Origin: Bettongia penicillata ogilbyi
Taxonomy: Eukaryota; Chordata; Mammalia; Diprotodontia; Potoroidae
Direction: 5' to 3'
DNA: 64,000 nucleotides
Assembly: GCA_023548195.1 (NCBI GenBank)
Contig: JAJHZJ010000335.1
Span: 7,015,677-7,079,676, forward strand
Positions 63,906 through 64,000 of this stretch are shown in pieces. The position numbers were made by a program, and so were the translations under genes. The notes beneath the pieces are model-generated. The model had not been told where the DNA came from and searched no databases. It saw only the letters and a list, made by a program, of their open reading frames with translations. Positions within the stretch are counted from its first letter, which is position 1, and each line of letters starts with the position of its first letter.

Positions 63906-64000
63906 TTTGACTATTTTATACCATTTCTTCCTTTTGAAAAAAATTCTTTGTTTTAGGATTGGAGGGGAAGAAGAAGGGATACAAGAGCAAATCTAGATGG

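Overview
This window looks like mammalian, specifically marsupial, intergenic or intronic DNA. The main evidence is the repeat content. There are tRNA-derived SINEs with an 'aacaaca'-type tail that fits RTE mobilisation. There are many CORE-SINEs (MIR/Ther1 type), L2 and L3/CR1 fragments on both strands, L1 3' ends of the marsupial type, a near full-length RTE LINE, and endogenous retroviral LTRs. Long dinucleotide and polypurine microsatellites are frequent and CpG is scarce. I cannot assign a species.

I find no host protein-coding gene that I can support. The long open frames are mostly low-complexity translations (GA, CA, TTCC runs) or fragments of transposon proteins. Four unique-sequence patches have gene-like signals and are reported only as candidates: a CpG-rich patch with a minus-strand donor-like site (16340-16620), a minus-strand mRNA-3'-end-like segment (44770-45040), a TATA-containing promoter-like segment (51180-51310), and an acceptor-like site with a short open tail (25795-25928).

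Layout. 1-15 kb: a decayed minus-strand coding-like stretch, then SINE, L2, L3/CR1 and L1 fragments, with a SINE nested in an L1 (5597-5856) and a 58-bp L1 scrap nested in a CR1/L3 copy (8173-8230). 15-27 kb: giant TTCC/TTTCC tracts, a degenerate ~33-bp minisatellite resembling a CORE-SINE tail (17105-17735), and two L1 3' ends arranged tail to tail (21990-23835). 27.5-33.7 kb: a 6.2-kb minus-strand LTR element with ~98% identical LTRs, a polypurine tract and a tRNA-His-like primer binding site, but no recognisable gag, pol or env. 34-46 kb: more SINE/L2, a GA tract, an hAT-like miniature element, and a solo LTR (39850-40532) with 5-bp target duplications and tandem repeats in U3. 42-44 kb holds a long antisense L2. 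46-64 kb: L2, CR1/L3 and SINE fragments, with a 3.87-kb RTE LINE (55826-59694) bounded by perfect 13-bp target duplications inside an older CR1/L3 copy.

Nothing here forms an operon or pathway. The layers can be dated relative to each other by nesting: CR1/L3, L2 and CORE-SINEs are oldest; RTE SINEs, L1s and the RTE LINE cut into them; the LTR elements also cut older sequence. Family names come from recall of consensus features, without a library search, and the ends of most repeats are approximate.
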